A DNA stretch of 64,000 bases from assembly GCF_033439725.1 (NCBI RefSeq), contig NW_026944392.1:496001-560000 (forward strand). The letters run 5' to 3'. Source of the stretch: Neurospora tetraspora (Eukaryota; Ascomycota; Sordariomycetes; Sordariales; Sordariaceae). The notes under the pieces are model-generated. The model was not told the DNA's origin. It was given only the letters and a program-made list of their open reading frames with translations, and did not search any database. Below, piece after piece: positions 21,168-32,429 of the stretch. Each line of letters opens with the position of its first letter. Positions within the stretch are counted from its first letter, which is position 1. Made by a program: the position numbers and the translations under genes.

Positions 21168-22182
21168 TCAAGCCGCTTTCTGAACCCTGCCGCTCAGAAC
21201 GGCTCCGGCGGCTCCAGATCCCGGACCCTTTCCGTTGCCGTCGCGCTTCTTGCGCGACCCGACATCTCCCTTTTTTGGAGCCGCCTCCGCCGGCACGCTT
21301 CGCCGGTCTTCCCTCCTTCTTGCGCTTATTCTGCGCTCTGCTCTTGGCCAAACATTTGACCTTGCAATACTTGCTAGGTTCCGCCATTTCAGTTCGAATA
21401 CACCCTGTACAGGTGTAGTATCCGCGCGCGTAGCGCTCCATCACCATCTGTTCAATTTCCGCGCTAGGAGACACCTCGAGGTGCTTGAAGTAGAGGATGG
21501 CCGAGGGCGCCTAAGCCTTGGCATCGCATCCCGAAAATTGGCACTTGGCCTTGATGATGATGGGTTCGCGAACGCGCTCGCTAGAAGAGGGTTCAGCAGA
21601 AGCCGGCTCGGCAGAAGCGAGCTCAGAAGAAGTGACCTCAGCCGGGACGTACTCAGGAGAAGCGGTGGCTGCATGCTCTTGGTGGGCGGACATGGAAAGT
21701 GAGGGCTCGACTTGAGCGGCCATGGGAAGAGAGGGCTCAGTAGGAGATGGCTCTGGAAACATCTCAGAATATGTCGGACCAGGCTCTAGAAGAACCTCGT
21801 CAGCAAAAAGGTCAGCCGGAGACTGCTCTTGATGGGGGCTGTCAGAAGGAGTTGGCTGAGCATGGTCCGGCTCAGCATGGTCCGGCTCAGCATGGTCCGG
21901 CTCAGCAAAGATTTCCTCAAAGTAACCAGGCTCAGGAAGGGCAGGTTGAGGAAGAGCAGCCTGAGGAAGACCAGTCTGACGAAGACCAGGTTGAGATGGA
22001 GCTTTGTTGTTAAGAATGGGATAGCCACGCTCATCCCAATCACGAGGTTGCAAAGAGGGATAAGGTAGAGAAAACCTCAGCGCACTCCAAGCCCAGCCTG
22101 CGCGTACTCTAAGACCCATATGATAGCTGTTATATAAATACGGTCGTTTTGTATGGTAAATTGGGGTCTTCAAATGCTCCAA
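21168..22182 (-). CDS. Copy i of the UAG-straddling family
   Basis: ATG 22182 opens a 223-residue frame rich in Pro, Glu and Ser with AEPDH repeats (three perfect units near 21880). Then come REPIIIKAKC, a C-x4-C pair, DAKA, UAG (21513-21511), APSAILY, FKHL, ERYARGYYTCTGC and C-x3-C. The tail matches copy k (KRAGGGGSKKGDVG, VLSGRVQKAA) only after a one-base shift in an A6 run. Without the shift the frame runs to 21043; with it the gene ends at TGA 21170-21168. The first residue of the second pair is Tyr instead of Cys. The 5' flank stops at the AT-rich block, so the promoter may be lost. Confidence 0.7.
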
Positions 22183-22199
22183 ACATCGCTCCCGCCAGA

Positions 22200-23133
22200 G
22201 TAAAAGTCGTAATCCTTTTTATAGTATTATAAACCCCTCAAATTCGATATCGCCGTTATGGCAGTCATACATACACAACGAATCTGCAGTCTTAATGCTT
22301 AGAATCCCCGTCTCTTTCTTTATTTATTTGGTGATGTTTACTTTAAGTCGCTTAATATAATAGGATTCTTTCTATTGCCTAGCAAATATTACTATACAAT
22401 CTATAGGTCCCTATTATTCTAGTAGTTTTCATATCCCCTCCTAAAGCAGCTATCCTCGTCCTACGAGCTCTCTCTTATCCTCTTCTTCTTACGTCTCTCC
22501 TATTTATTCAATTACTCGATATTGGTATTAGCGACGTAAGTAGACTTGCTTAGCTATAGGTATAGTTTCCTCCCTTAATAGAGGTATAAGAAAGGTAGGC
22601 TAAATTCTTTCTTAATGATAGGGTATTTGTGGGGACTATAACGGGTACGCCGCTACTTAATAAAGTAGCCCTCCTCTTCGAAGCTTACGTTATATAGGGG
22701 GTGCTTATCGTTAAAGACGTTATACTCCTCTTTCTGTACCTACTTGGCTGCCTGCTTACTAAATTCTTCCTCTAATTGTAGCTAGGCGAATTACTCCTCT
22801 TTTATAAGTAATTCCCTAACGTAATTTATCCGGTTCTTTATATTATTAGGGAATAAATTATTGCTAAGTTTGTCGTCTATCGTATAGTATAATACGGCGC
22901 TAGGGAGGTTCTCCTGCTAGAATCCCTATATATTATTAAGGACTAATACTTTTAGTTTAATAGTTTAGGTAATAAAGAGTTAGGAGGAGGAGGAGGAGGG
23001 GGAAGGAGAGGGAGGGATAGGGGACGAGGGTAGGTTAGATAACTCTAAATTTAAATCTTCCAACTTAAATACCTCCTTTAGTTAGGCTAAAGTGGGCGGG
23101 CTCTAGGGAATTAGAACTCTCTAGGGAAATAGA
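22200..23133. mobile_element. RIP-mutated AT-rich transposon remnant
   Basis: AT-rich, CpA-poor sequence without coding frames, lying directly upstream of copy i. It is heavily broken and I cannot assign a family. A GGAGG-rich purine patch occurs near 22980-23010. Confidence 0.6.
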
Positions 23134-23318
23134 TGCAAGGGCATAGTATGGGAGGGTCGAAGGCAAAGCTAAGATTCCATCTATGACAGAAGATTTCAGA
23201 TGGGGAGGAGAAAAGAGGAAGAGAACTAGATACAAGCGTGCAGACCCAAATAAATATCCTGGTCGCACAAGCGATAGCGGGACCCACATGTGGGTCGCTG
23301 ACTGCCAGCGCCGTCACA
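23134..23318 (-). repeat. Solo LTR, 185 bp, with target duplication TCTAT
   Basis: Read on the minus strand it begins TGTGACGGCGCTGGCAG and ends CTTGCA. TCTAT precedes it and follows it. A closely similar 185-bp copy lies at 40742-40926. Neither copy is visibly RIP-mutated, and no internal element sequence adjoins either, so both look like solo LTRs of one family, fairly young. Confidence 0.8.
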
Positions 23319-23796
23319 ATAGAGTTTGGCTAGTGCTGATGAAAATGATACTCTGTATATTATTGTTTTTATTAATAGGTACCCCCTCCTCCCTATCCTC
23401 CTCCTTATCCTCCCGCCTCGGCCGCTTCTTACTTGCGGGTGTTATAGTAGTACTCGCAGTAGTATCCTCGGTATCCAAGACCTCGAGACTGGGCCTAGCG
23501 AGCTCCCATTGGGAATAATGACGACGTATAGATGCTAGAATAGGGGTAGTATTCGTAGACTTACCCCGGGGCCCAGGGGGGTTGGCGCGTGAGCTAGACT
23601 GGGCTGCACGTGTGTTGGCTCTGGTGACCCGCGTGTGTTGGGGAGGCTGGCTTGCCTGCGACCCACTTTGAGCACTTTGAGACCGCTGGCCTTCTTGAGG
23701 GTTACTCTGGGGAGGTCGTATGGCGATGGGTTCATGGCCAAAAGGACCATCCGTGTTACGCGGGCGACCTTTGGGAATCCCCATGGCCGCGGGCAT
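23319..23796 (-). CDS. Unrecognised open frame with an AT-hook-like motif, ends at the solo LTR
   Basis: The minus-strand frame starts MPAAMGIPKGRPRNTDG, where KGRPR resembles the core of an AT-hook, and continues Gln/Ser/Arg-rich (SQSAQSGSQASQPPQHTR) to KKRPRREDKEEDREEG before meeting the solo LTR. Composition becomes poorer in CpA toward the left, as if RIP has touched it. It abuts the N-terminal part of copy t in another frame. It could be the start of a transposon gene or the 3' part of t after a frameshift. Confidence 0.3.
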
Positions 23797-24275
23797 GAGT
23801 GTGAGGTATTTATCGACAAGTGGACTTCAAGTTCAAGAGGTTCACTACATCTGGCGACAGGCTGCGGGGACGGGTGCTGGGGATCACCGCGCGAAAGAGC
23901 GGAATTAGTCTTGGGGAGAACCACTGCTTCGAGGAGAGCAGGTTCAGTGGCGACGGGAGCGACTTCGCCGTCTTGTCCTCCTTCAGCAAGAACGGGAAGG
24001 CTACCACTGGGTTGCCCGATGGGACCGGGATCACCAGGTCCATGGACAATTTGGGACAAGCGGTTGAACAGATTCAGTTCCCATTCGTCAAGGGTGGGAC
24101 TGCCACCGGTGCTGTTCTTGTTCGGACAAGAGAGGTCGTCGAGAGTTGAGTGTGAATGGGTGCGATGGATGGAAGGGATTCTTCCCCTAGAATGTCCGAT
24201 TGAGGGTGTGTCGTATGCGGAGTTTGGTGCGCGATCTGCAAGTTGGATAGCTCCCTCGTTGATGTTGTTGGGCAT
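23790..24275 (-). pseudogene. Fragment t: N-terminal part of a family-like gene
   Basis: ATG 24275 (MPNNINEGAIQLADRA) is preceded by a 5'UTR intron at 24391-24330 (GTACGA donor, CAGCTGAC branch, GACAG acceptor, 62 nt), placed as in copies k and h. About 160 residues of Ser/Pro/Glu-rich sequence follow, then the reading frame runs into the unrelated-looking frame at 23796. No zinc domain remains. Its upstream region (24.4-25.1 kb) is homologous to that of copy k. Confidence 0.5.
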
Positions 24276-24329
24276 GGTGTGATCGGAACGTGCGTCGCGA
24301 TGGGCAGGCGTGCCCTCGAACTGCGGGAC

Positions 24330-24391
24330 CTGTCATGCTTTCATGTCAGCTGGTGTTTCAGTGCCGGGCTTCTGTACGAGGGCGATCGTAC
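24330..24391 (-). other. 5'UTR intron upstream of fragment t
   Basis: A 62-nt intron with GTACGA donor, CTGAC branch-like motif and ACAG acceptor. It is matched in position by introns 27198-27135 (copy k) and 19282-19217 (copy h). Confidence 0.55.
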
Positions 24392-25139
24392 CTGAAGATT
24401 AGGGGCCGCCGGGCGGCTGTTAAACGCATCCATGATGCGCGTTTCCAGTGGCACGGCGCGAAAGATTGGGATACGGCGGTGCTTCCTTGCTTGGCCTTGG
24501 GAAAAAAAGGGAGAGGCGGCAGAGAGGTTGACCAAATCTAGACGAGAAAATTGTGAGTTGCGGACTTGACAGATCTGGTGTGCTTAGTTCTCGAGGACGA
24601 GATTGTTGATCCTACAAGGCGAGTTGCTGCGAGGCGGGGCTTGCTTTGAGGGCACTGACCAGTTGAGCGCGGGAGCAAGGTGCCGCGAGTATAGCTTGTG
24701 GGTTGGAAGGAAGCGCTCTGCGATGGCTCTGCTTCAAGTTGATCAAATGATTTTCGGCGAAAGAATGGTCAATGCCCTGATATGAAGCGATTGATAGAGA
24801 TGCGCGAGTCGGTTTGACCGGGCGCAGCTGCTAGATTAGCCCAAGTCCACCGGACGGTAACAAATGCCTTGCGCCGAGGATAAAATGCGCGTTGTTTTTC
24901 GATTAATTGATGGTGGTTGACCGAAGGGTTGATGGTTGTCGCCCGTGCTGTCAGGATGGACAGGAAGGGAAGAGGACGAGGCTGACGAGGACCAAGGAGA
25001 ATTAGACCAATTTGAGGGACGAATGGGTGCAGGGGAGACTGGCAGGCGGCAGTGACGTACTTTCCACACAGTCCGAAGCGCCAAGCATCTGGAACGGCAG
25101 CTCGGAGAACTCCGATATCCCCCATCCCCCCGCGCCACT

Positions 25140-25346
25140 CGCGCCTGCCACGGCAATCGAGGGTTAGGGGCGTAGCATTCCCTTACCATCTGTTGAATTT
25201 CGGGTCTTGGAGATACCTCGAGGTGGTCGAAGCAGAGGATAGTCGAGGGCGCCTAAACACTGGGTTTGCAACTTGCGAATCGACACTTGGCCTCGATGAT
25301 GATGGGTTCCCTAGCGCGCTCAAACAGGAGCGGGCTGAGCTTGAGA
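25140..25346 (-). pseudogene. Fragment j: family zinc domain, cut at both ends
   Basis: The frame reads REPIIIEAKC, C-x4-C, KPSV, UAG (25255-25253), APSTILC, FDHL, then MVRECYA. The third and fourth Cys pairs are missing: at about 25180 the sequence passes into DNA resembling the upstream region of copy k. In-frame stops lie just upstream of 25346. It is closest to copy i (APSxIL after the UAG). This is clearly a fragment, but it keeps the UAG in place. Confidence 0.65.
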
Positions 25347-25874
25347 GTGCTTCATCATGTGTAACAGGATGTCAAAACGAGACGACGGTTTTTTGGTCGT
25401 CGAGGAAGGAAGCCGTCCTGTCAAAAGAAAAATTTCCGTTGTCCAGTGATCACGAGGTGCCGTACGTAGGGGATTCAGGATGGAGTTCGCTGGCGGTTGC
25501 TGGTGATCTGCCATCACATCTCAAGGCACAAGAAGACGATATACAATATACGAAAAGAAAATGTTCAAAAGCAATGTGATTCCACTTCATACGATACTAG
25601 TCTATACGGGAAAAGAGCTTGCCATGACCGCCCTGGCTCTTCATGGAGGAGCGGCAAAACGTCACGGTAGTAAAGACAAGGCCCTTGGCCGGTCGGCCAA
25701 CGCCTTCCGTTTCCCAGCTGCCTTCCGTTTCCCAGCTAACTTCCTCCGCTCAAAGGATTGCCAAATCTTGATATCCCTGATTCATCATCGCTTTTGATGT
25801 GAAATACTTGACCCCGAAAGAGCGTATCTGCCCGATGCTGAGGAGACGTTGTGCGTAGACGAACACGTAGCTGT

Positions 25875-27077
25875 TCAAGCAGCCTTCTGAACACGGCCGC
25901 TCAGAACACCACCGGCAGCACCGGGAGGGCCTCCTCTCTTGCCGTTTCCATCGCGTTTCTTCCTGCCGCCCACATCGCCCTTCTTTGAGCCTCCACCACC
26001 GGCACGCGTGGCCGGCTTGCCTTGTTTCCGGCGCGTGCGCTGGTTGTCTCCCTTGGGTTTGCATTTTTCTTCACACCGCTTACCCTTCACGTCCATCTCG
26101 GTCTGGATACACCCAGTGCAGGTGTAATAGCCACGAGCATGACGCTCCTCGACCATGCTCCGAGTCTCGGCACTTGGTGAGACCTCCAAATGTTCCCAAC
26201 AGAGGTGGGCTGTGGGCCCCTAAGCCACAGCGCCGCAGTAGTTGCAAGTAGCCGTAATAATAACGGGAGGACGAGCTGGATTAACTTGAGCCGAATGCAC
26301 AGCCGGTGCGGCCTTAGCAGGTAGGGCTTGGGCGGGCTTAATAGCCTTGACTGGAGCAAGCTCGACTGGAGCAGGCTTGACTGGAGCAGGCTCGACTGCA
26401 GCTGGATTGGCGGCAGCGGTCTCATGGGGAATGGGTGTGGGTTGCGTATGAGGAGCAGGCTCAGAGGAAATGACTTCACTGGGATGAGGTTCAGGAAGAA
26501 CTTCTTCTTGGAGCTCGAACTGTTCATCCTCCTCAGGAAACAGTTCAGAAAGAGGGGGTTCTTGAGAATTGTGCTCCTGTGGAATGGTATCCTGGCGAAC
26601 CGGACCCTGGAAACTGGGATCCCGTGGAATGAGTTCCGGATAGAGTGGGTCCAGAGTGAGGGGGTGGAGGAGGAGATGTCTAGGGAGAACGGGATTGGGA
26701 AGAGAAAGTCCAGGGAGGTCGCGTTTGGGAGAGAAGGGTTCGGGGATATTAGATGCAGGAAGGCTGGATACGGAATGTGCGGGGTGGGAAGAAAAGACAG
26801 GCGTTGATAAAGCACGGTGTGGAAGGACACCATCCAGCGCGCCATGGACTGGGTTTGACTCGAGCCCATCGCCAGTGGATTGGCTGGATTATTGATCAGC
26901 TGGATAGAAGTCGCCTAGGTTGATGGGTGCACTGAATAAAGCAGCCAACATGGCATATCGGGAATTGTAATCTTGATCGGCGGTGGCCGCGGAATGTTAG
27001 GCGAGACCTTGATTGATGGTCGGAGTCGGATGAGGATCGGCGGCTTGAACAGCCGGCTCGTCGGTGGTGGAGGACAT
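25875..27077 (-). CDS. Copy k of the UAG-straddling family
   Basis: ATG 27077 (MSSTTDEPAVQAAD) begins a frame continued to TGA at 25875. Two TAA codons (26999-26997 and 26891-26889) lie in the first 70 codons; they fall in a stretch that may be intronic, but I found no fully convincing splice sites. From 26888 the frame is clean: Pro/Ser-rich, acidic, then an EPAPVKPAPVELAPVK repeat, RPPVIITATCNYC, GAVA, UAG (26222-26220), GPTAHLC, WEHL, RHARGYYTCTGC, C-x3-C, and a 114-residue post-UAG part ending in the basic Gly-rich tail shared with copy i. A 5'UTR intron lies at 27198-27135 (GTATGA donor, AGCTAAC branch, GACAG acceptor). Confidence 0.65.
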
Positions 27078-27134
27078 GGTCAAGTAAGATCCGTTGCTGT
27101 TGTGAAGAGCAGGTATGGCTCTGCCTTGCGTTCA

Positions 27135-27198
27135 CTGTCGTCACTTTATGTTAGCTGTTGCGTAAGCGTTGAGCTTTCGAACAAAGAGAGGGTCATAC
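27135..27198 (-). other. 5'UTR intron of copy k
   Basis: A 64-nt intron with GTATGA donor, GCTAACAT branch and ACGACAG acceptor. The donor-side sequence TATGACCCTCTCTT recurs upstream of copy h, where the GT of the donor is not kept. Confidence 0.6.
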
Positions 27199-27299
27199 CT
27201 GGAGGTTAAGGGACGCCGAGCAATCCAATAACTCTCCTCCGTTGACGGGATAAGGGAGCGAGGGGGCAGTCGATGACTTTTGGTCGCGTATTTTTGCTC

Positions 27300-27942
27300 C
27301 AAAGGTTACGATGGCGGCGTGATATGGGATGTTGACCAAGGCGAAAACGGGGCGTTGTCAGTAGCGAGCTTGCCGATCGAGTGGTCTTTTGCGATGGGCT
27401 AGTACAAGTGTTGATCCTGGGCCCCGACGAGGTTCGTTGATCTTGCAGGCGAACGGTGCGGATGTGGCTTTGATGAGGCTTCCGTGCTTCCCAGCGTACG
27501 TGGGAGGCACCGCGGCACGGTAGGTAGGCGGTAACGATCCGTGCGAAGAAGGCGCTTCAAGGGAGTCCTGGGGCTGCTTGATCAAGGCGCGCGAGTCCTT
27601 ATGATGCGCAGCTGCGCCGTGTAGGACGACAAACTCAACGGTAACAGCTGCGCAGTACGAGGGGATAATATGGATTTCTACAGCTCTTGACGTGGGTAGA
27701 TGTTGGAAGCGCTGCTCGTCGACGCTGCGTGCTTTGTTCGGAAGTAGAGATGGTGAGGAGGTCTGGAGGAAAAGAGGGTCAGAGGGAGGTGGATCAACAA
27801 AGAGATCAGAGCGGGAAGCAAAGTGCAGGGTAAAAAGGGCAGGCAGGGACGGGACGTACTGCCACTCAGCGTGCAGCGCCAAGCTCGGAAAACTCCGAAA
27901 CACCGAACACTCGGGTAAGAAAACCCCGATATCCCAACTTCC
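27300..27942 (-). promoter_or_regulatory. 5' flank of copy k
   Basis: This resembles the flank upstream of fragment t at 24.8-25.1 kb; both contain GGAGTT-TCCGAGCT and a later GTACGTC. A 181-codon frame through it shows no protein feature and is taken as chance. Confidence 0.4.
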
Positions 27943-28140
27943 CTACGTCACTCGCGCCTTCCAATGCCAACCGCTGCACTTACCGCGCTTACAGGGGTCT
28001 GAAGCGGGCCTTCTGCACCTCCTCAGTGAAATACAGCCGGCAGAATCCGCTACCGCTTTTGTCCCCCTCCTTCGTAGCCTGTACGCGGCCCAGCTTCCGT
28101 TCGAAGCGTTGCCGGCGCCGTACGGGCACGACAGTGGCAT
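27943..28140 (-). pseudogene. Fragment u: possible relic of a family zinc domain
   Basis: The minus-strand frame contains AGCISLRRCRRPASDPCKRGKC, a set of Cys pairs spaced roughly like the second half of the family domain, but without the RGYYTC signature. It is weakly supported and may be chance. Confidence 0.25.
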
Positions 28141-30790
28141 TCAAGCGCGTAGAAGTCCAGCAACCGTTTGAAGACTTACAGGACCCAAGCTGCCGGGAAA
28201 CATTCCATGTCCAAACAGTGAAAAGCTGATCATCGAAGAAATATGGCAGCTTTTCAACTGGGGATACCCGAGTGTCCCGCCGTCGCTTTCTTCTGCCACC
28301 GTCTGCACCGTTGCGTCGAGCAGAAAGCATGGTGGTATATACAGCGCTTTTCATATCGAAACTGGTGAGAAGGCAACGCCAATGTTGGTATCTTCGCCGA
28401 TGACTTTCGTGATATCTATTAGATCACAAGGATATCCTGCCGTCGTCGTAGAGTTGGATGAACCTTGCTGACGGCCTGATGGTCTTGCACAACGCAGTAT
28501 ATCCCACAAGTGGAAAGAAAGAACCAGCACCATCTTGATCTCTCTCTGCATTTCAATGGCTAACTACTTCTCCCTATGACAAGCAACGACAAACCACGAA
28601 GAAAATCTCCTCGAACGCGGAACGAAGACCGGAAAAGACCTACCTACTTCTACCCCTCTCCCTCTACCACCCGTAGCAACCTACCGCACCGCCGAGCGAG
28701 CCTACCCGAAGTCCAATACGCTCCTCAGCTATTATATCTTCGAAATCAGACCGTGTCTACAACGCTGTTGCTAGTTACTCCCCGTGGCCTCAACGGATGG
28801 CAGGGATGGATTGTGGATCTTGAAGGAAGAGGAATACCGACCGCTAACAACCGGTTCGGAAACTGTAACCCTCTCCATGGCTGGTCCGAGTATACTCGGC
28901 GTGGGGATGCAGAGTCAACGAAGTAAAAGGGAGGTGTTGGCGCCTAAATGGGGATCGAGGGCATTGACAAAGGGGGGTGGCAAGGACTAGAGAAGGAGCG
29001 CAAGATGTACGATATGGAGCGTTGAAGCAGTTGAACTACTGGATTTGACAAGCGTTGGAGTCGGAGGAATGGAACGTGTATTATGTCGGAGACTTGAGCA
29101 ATCAGATGTTGGGCGATGTTGACTCGGGGCAATTCCGATATACAATCGTGAGGAGAACTGTCCGACACCCCAAGACAGCTATCGCGTCATTAACTGTAGT
29201 GGACATAAACTCAGGAAGTCTATCGATGACCGAGAGACGGCGAGCGGGAGGAGGTCTGTCTGCTATGATATAGCCGCCAAGCATTGGTCTTGATGGACGG
29301 CACCATGAGAGTCATCAATCCAGGTCATGCCAACAAGACCTACAGCAGTCATCGGCGGTCAGCTTCTAGACCGATGCCATGATTACCTGGAGAACACGAT
29401 GATCAGCAAGACGGAATGAGCCATGAGGCTACGTCGGTACGAAGGAAACTCGCTCAGTGATTGTTTGCTGGTTTGTGGAAGATAGGAGTCACTTCTCGAC
29501 GGGGGTCGGCGGCCCTTGTTGGAAATCGTCGACAGCGAAAAGAGGAAAGACCGATCCTGGCCAAGTACCTTGGCGGGAGGAAAGCGACTTGCAGACATGG
29601 AAAGAACGATGATCCGCTTGCTTTCCAGTGGGATGTGTCTCGAATGAGGAAAGAACAGCACACAGGCAGGCGTGACTGCTCTGCTGCCGCTGCCGCATGT
29701 GTCAGTCATCGATGACTGTTGCGCGTAATTGCCATCGCAGCGACATGAAACCAGAACAAAATCGACTCGGAGAACGCAATCAAAGGGAGGACAGAAGTTC
29801 CAACTGAAGCGATACGGGAAGCGTCATCATCAGCACTCCTACCAGGCAAACAGTCCCGGACCAGTCACGATGACTGCGCTCAGAATCATTGCATCGTACA
29901 TAGAGGTACCCTGACCAAACATTTGCCTTATGACCCACTTTCGACGCCAAAAACGACCAATGGCCTCATTAACCCCTTAAACCTTCAAACCACCGTCAAA
30001 GCCTCCGCCGCCCTTCCTTGCCCGCGTCACCCAAATGGAACTCATATCCTCCGCATATGAAGAGGTTGCAAGGACTGCAAGACGCTCGGAATGACAGCAA
30101 TGAACTCGCTGAGGGTCAACACTAGCAGCACTGACGTGGTGTGCTCTCTTCTTCCGTTGTTGCATGGCTGCTGCACTCCTGTCTCGGCTGGTTTCGCCAC
30201 GCCAGAAGCAACTTCCGCAACGTTCCCCTGAAAGATTGGCTTTTCTCCTCTTGAATCATTATCCATCTCTGACACTTTTGCTCTTAGACTTGACGTCCGT
30301 ATCTCTGGCCTCCATGCTTCTGGCAACATCTCCAGCTTTTGCCCGATGGCTGCTTCCCCCTGAATCAACAAGCGCCGGGGCCGTTCTAGTTCCTGCTCTC
30401 CTCTTTGCGGTTGGCGGTTGGCTTCCGCGTGGGAATCTGCTGTGCCGTACCAGTTGAGGTACTCACTCCTCGTCGTTGGAATAAGCCACCGCATGACGTT
30501 GCAGTAGTCACTGACCCACACGCGGGTATCACTGCCCAACGTGGGGTTCCTTCGCTCGACGCAGGATCGGATGGCCACCAGTTGGTCTCAGCGCAACTAC
30601 CGCTTTACGTTGAGATTACCACCGCTTCATGTCGATATAACCACTTCTTGACGTCAAAGCAAGGCTCTCTGAACCTGGCAGCCTTGATCGGGCCTCTATG
30701 CAGGTTTTCCAACTGGTTTTCCAACGGTCAGGTGTAGTCGGAACAGACTCTCAGCGTGAGTTCACACGGCAGCAACCGAGCTGGGGCTGC
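28141..30790. other. GC-normal region with no gene I can support
   Basis: The longest candidates are a plus-strand frame at 28576-28926 (basic start, KPRRKSPRTRNEDRKRP) and a minus-strand frame at 30578-30042 with a hydrophobic stretch near its end. Neither has recognisable domains, and opposite-strand frames overlap both. Confidence 0.4.
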
Positions 30791-30794
30791 TGAT

Positions 30795-31280
30795 CCCCCT
30801 GAATATCGTACGATAGCTGTGGGGCCGGTCTCGATGCCCAGGAGTCCAAGCTCAACCACCTCTTGGCACGCGACGTCTCTGCTGCACCGGTATCCAGATC
30901 CCCTCCCCCCACGTCTTCCGGTCTCACCGGGGAAGGTCTCCCGTTGTGTCAAGTCGTGAAGGCCACCGTCGCCGTCGTTGGTTTGTCACCGGAGCCAAGG
31001 AAGCGTGGTGCGTGGAGTGCGACCAGTTGTCGTCGAGCCCCCTGAATATCGTACGATAGCTGTGGGGCGGGTCTCAATGCCGAAAAGCCCAAGCTCAGCC
31101 GCCTCTCGGCACAGGAAGCCTCTCCTGCCCGGTATCCAGAGCTACCCTACGCACGCCTTCCGGTCTCACCGGGAAAGGACTCCCGCTGTCCCTAGGCTTC
31201 AAGGACACCGTCGCCGTCCTTGATTTGTTACCGCAGCCGAGGAAGGGTAGTGCCTGGACTCCGAACGGCTGTCGTCGAGC
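30795..31280 (+). repeat. Tandem duplication, period 243 bp
   Basis: Unit 1 starts at 30795 and unit 2 at 31038, both with CCCCCTGAATATCGTACGAT. Both units contain GGTATCCAGA, TTCCGGTCTCACCGGG and GACGGCG-type stretches in the same order, with scattered substitutions. No conserved protein frame persists in both units, so I call it a non-coding direct duplication. Confidence 0.75.
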
Positions 31281-32429
31281 GTCGGAGAGGACGCAGCTCA
31301 GGGGTGGAGCAGTAGTGGCAGCGGATCCGAAGCCAAGAGCCTGCGGCGGTTGGCAGCGAGCAGCGGCGCCGGTTGTAGCTAGGAACGGCCGGGCGTCGAG
31401 GAATGGAACGACGGTAGTCCAGGCGCCGACCGGTAGTAGCGAAGTGCCGGGACGGTAGACCATTTTGGGAGGCCCCGACCACGCCGTGGGACGAGGCGTG
31501 GGTGTAGGTCAGGTAATGGATTGAAGTACCTGGGTGGCCAGGCTCAAGGCTGAGATGCCGAGTCGGGACCTCCTTCTCTCCGTACTTTGAGTCAGCCTTG
31601 TCCTTGCTCAAGGCCCCTGTTTCTCCCCATCCGTTCACCGTTCTTGCCATAAGCACCTTGCCATAGGTTTAACCCTCTTTATCGCCGTCGAAACTCCCTG
31701 CGAAGGGCTGGTTGCTTGGAAGACGAACGTGGTGGTGATGGTTCGGATGGGTGGTAAAGGTCGGTGTAAGTCTGCGCTCACTTAGACGGCTGTGGACCAA
31801 TAGCCGATCCGTGGTGGTCGTTGTAGATTCCCAAATGAATCGTTGGCATCCTGCGAGCACCCCGCTGCTTATCGCTTGAAATATTAATCTTATCTGTCGT
31901 AAACCGCACTGGGTGGATTTGATCCTCTTCGTTGTCTGTGGTAGGGACTTCCAATAACTAGATATGCGCATCTGGGACGCCGTGCTCGTTCAGGATCTTT
32001 CAAGTAGCCCCTAACCTGACTGACATTGGATATGCAGCTAAAAACCTCAAAAGACCTTGGATAACCGAGCGAATTGCTGCTGAACCTGCGATTAACCATT
32101 CATCTGTGCAAAATTAGACCTAGCTCCTTTTTTTCCTCATTTTAATACTGCTCTTTGCTTGATCAATGAACGGTATCCGTTCCAGTCGCTTCGTACGCAG
32201 CCGCCTGGACTTTGAGAGGTGGACCACATGTACTATTTGTCACAGTCGTTTCAATCGTTGCCGGCGGCAGCTGTCGCACGTTTTCGCACCACCCCCTCCG
32301 CCGCCGCCCCCTCCCTTTTGCTCGCTTCGATCAATCTTGGCTCTTTCGCTCGCATTGTGCGTCCCGGTCTAACCTCTCGATTGTTGACAGCTCGGTATGT
32401 ATCACCTCCTCTTGCATGCAGACCATGCC

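Noticed and set aside
27358-27903. 181-codon minus-strand frame upstream of copy k as a gene
   Set aside because: The related flank upstream of t does not keep the frame, and the position is that of a promoter/leader.
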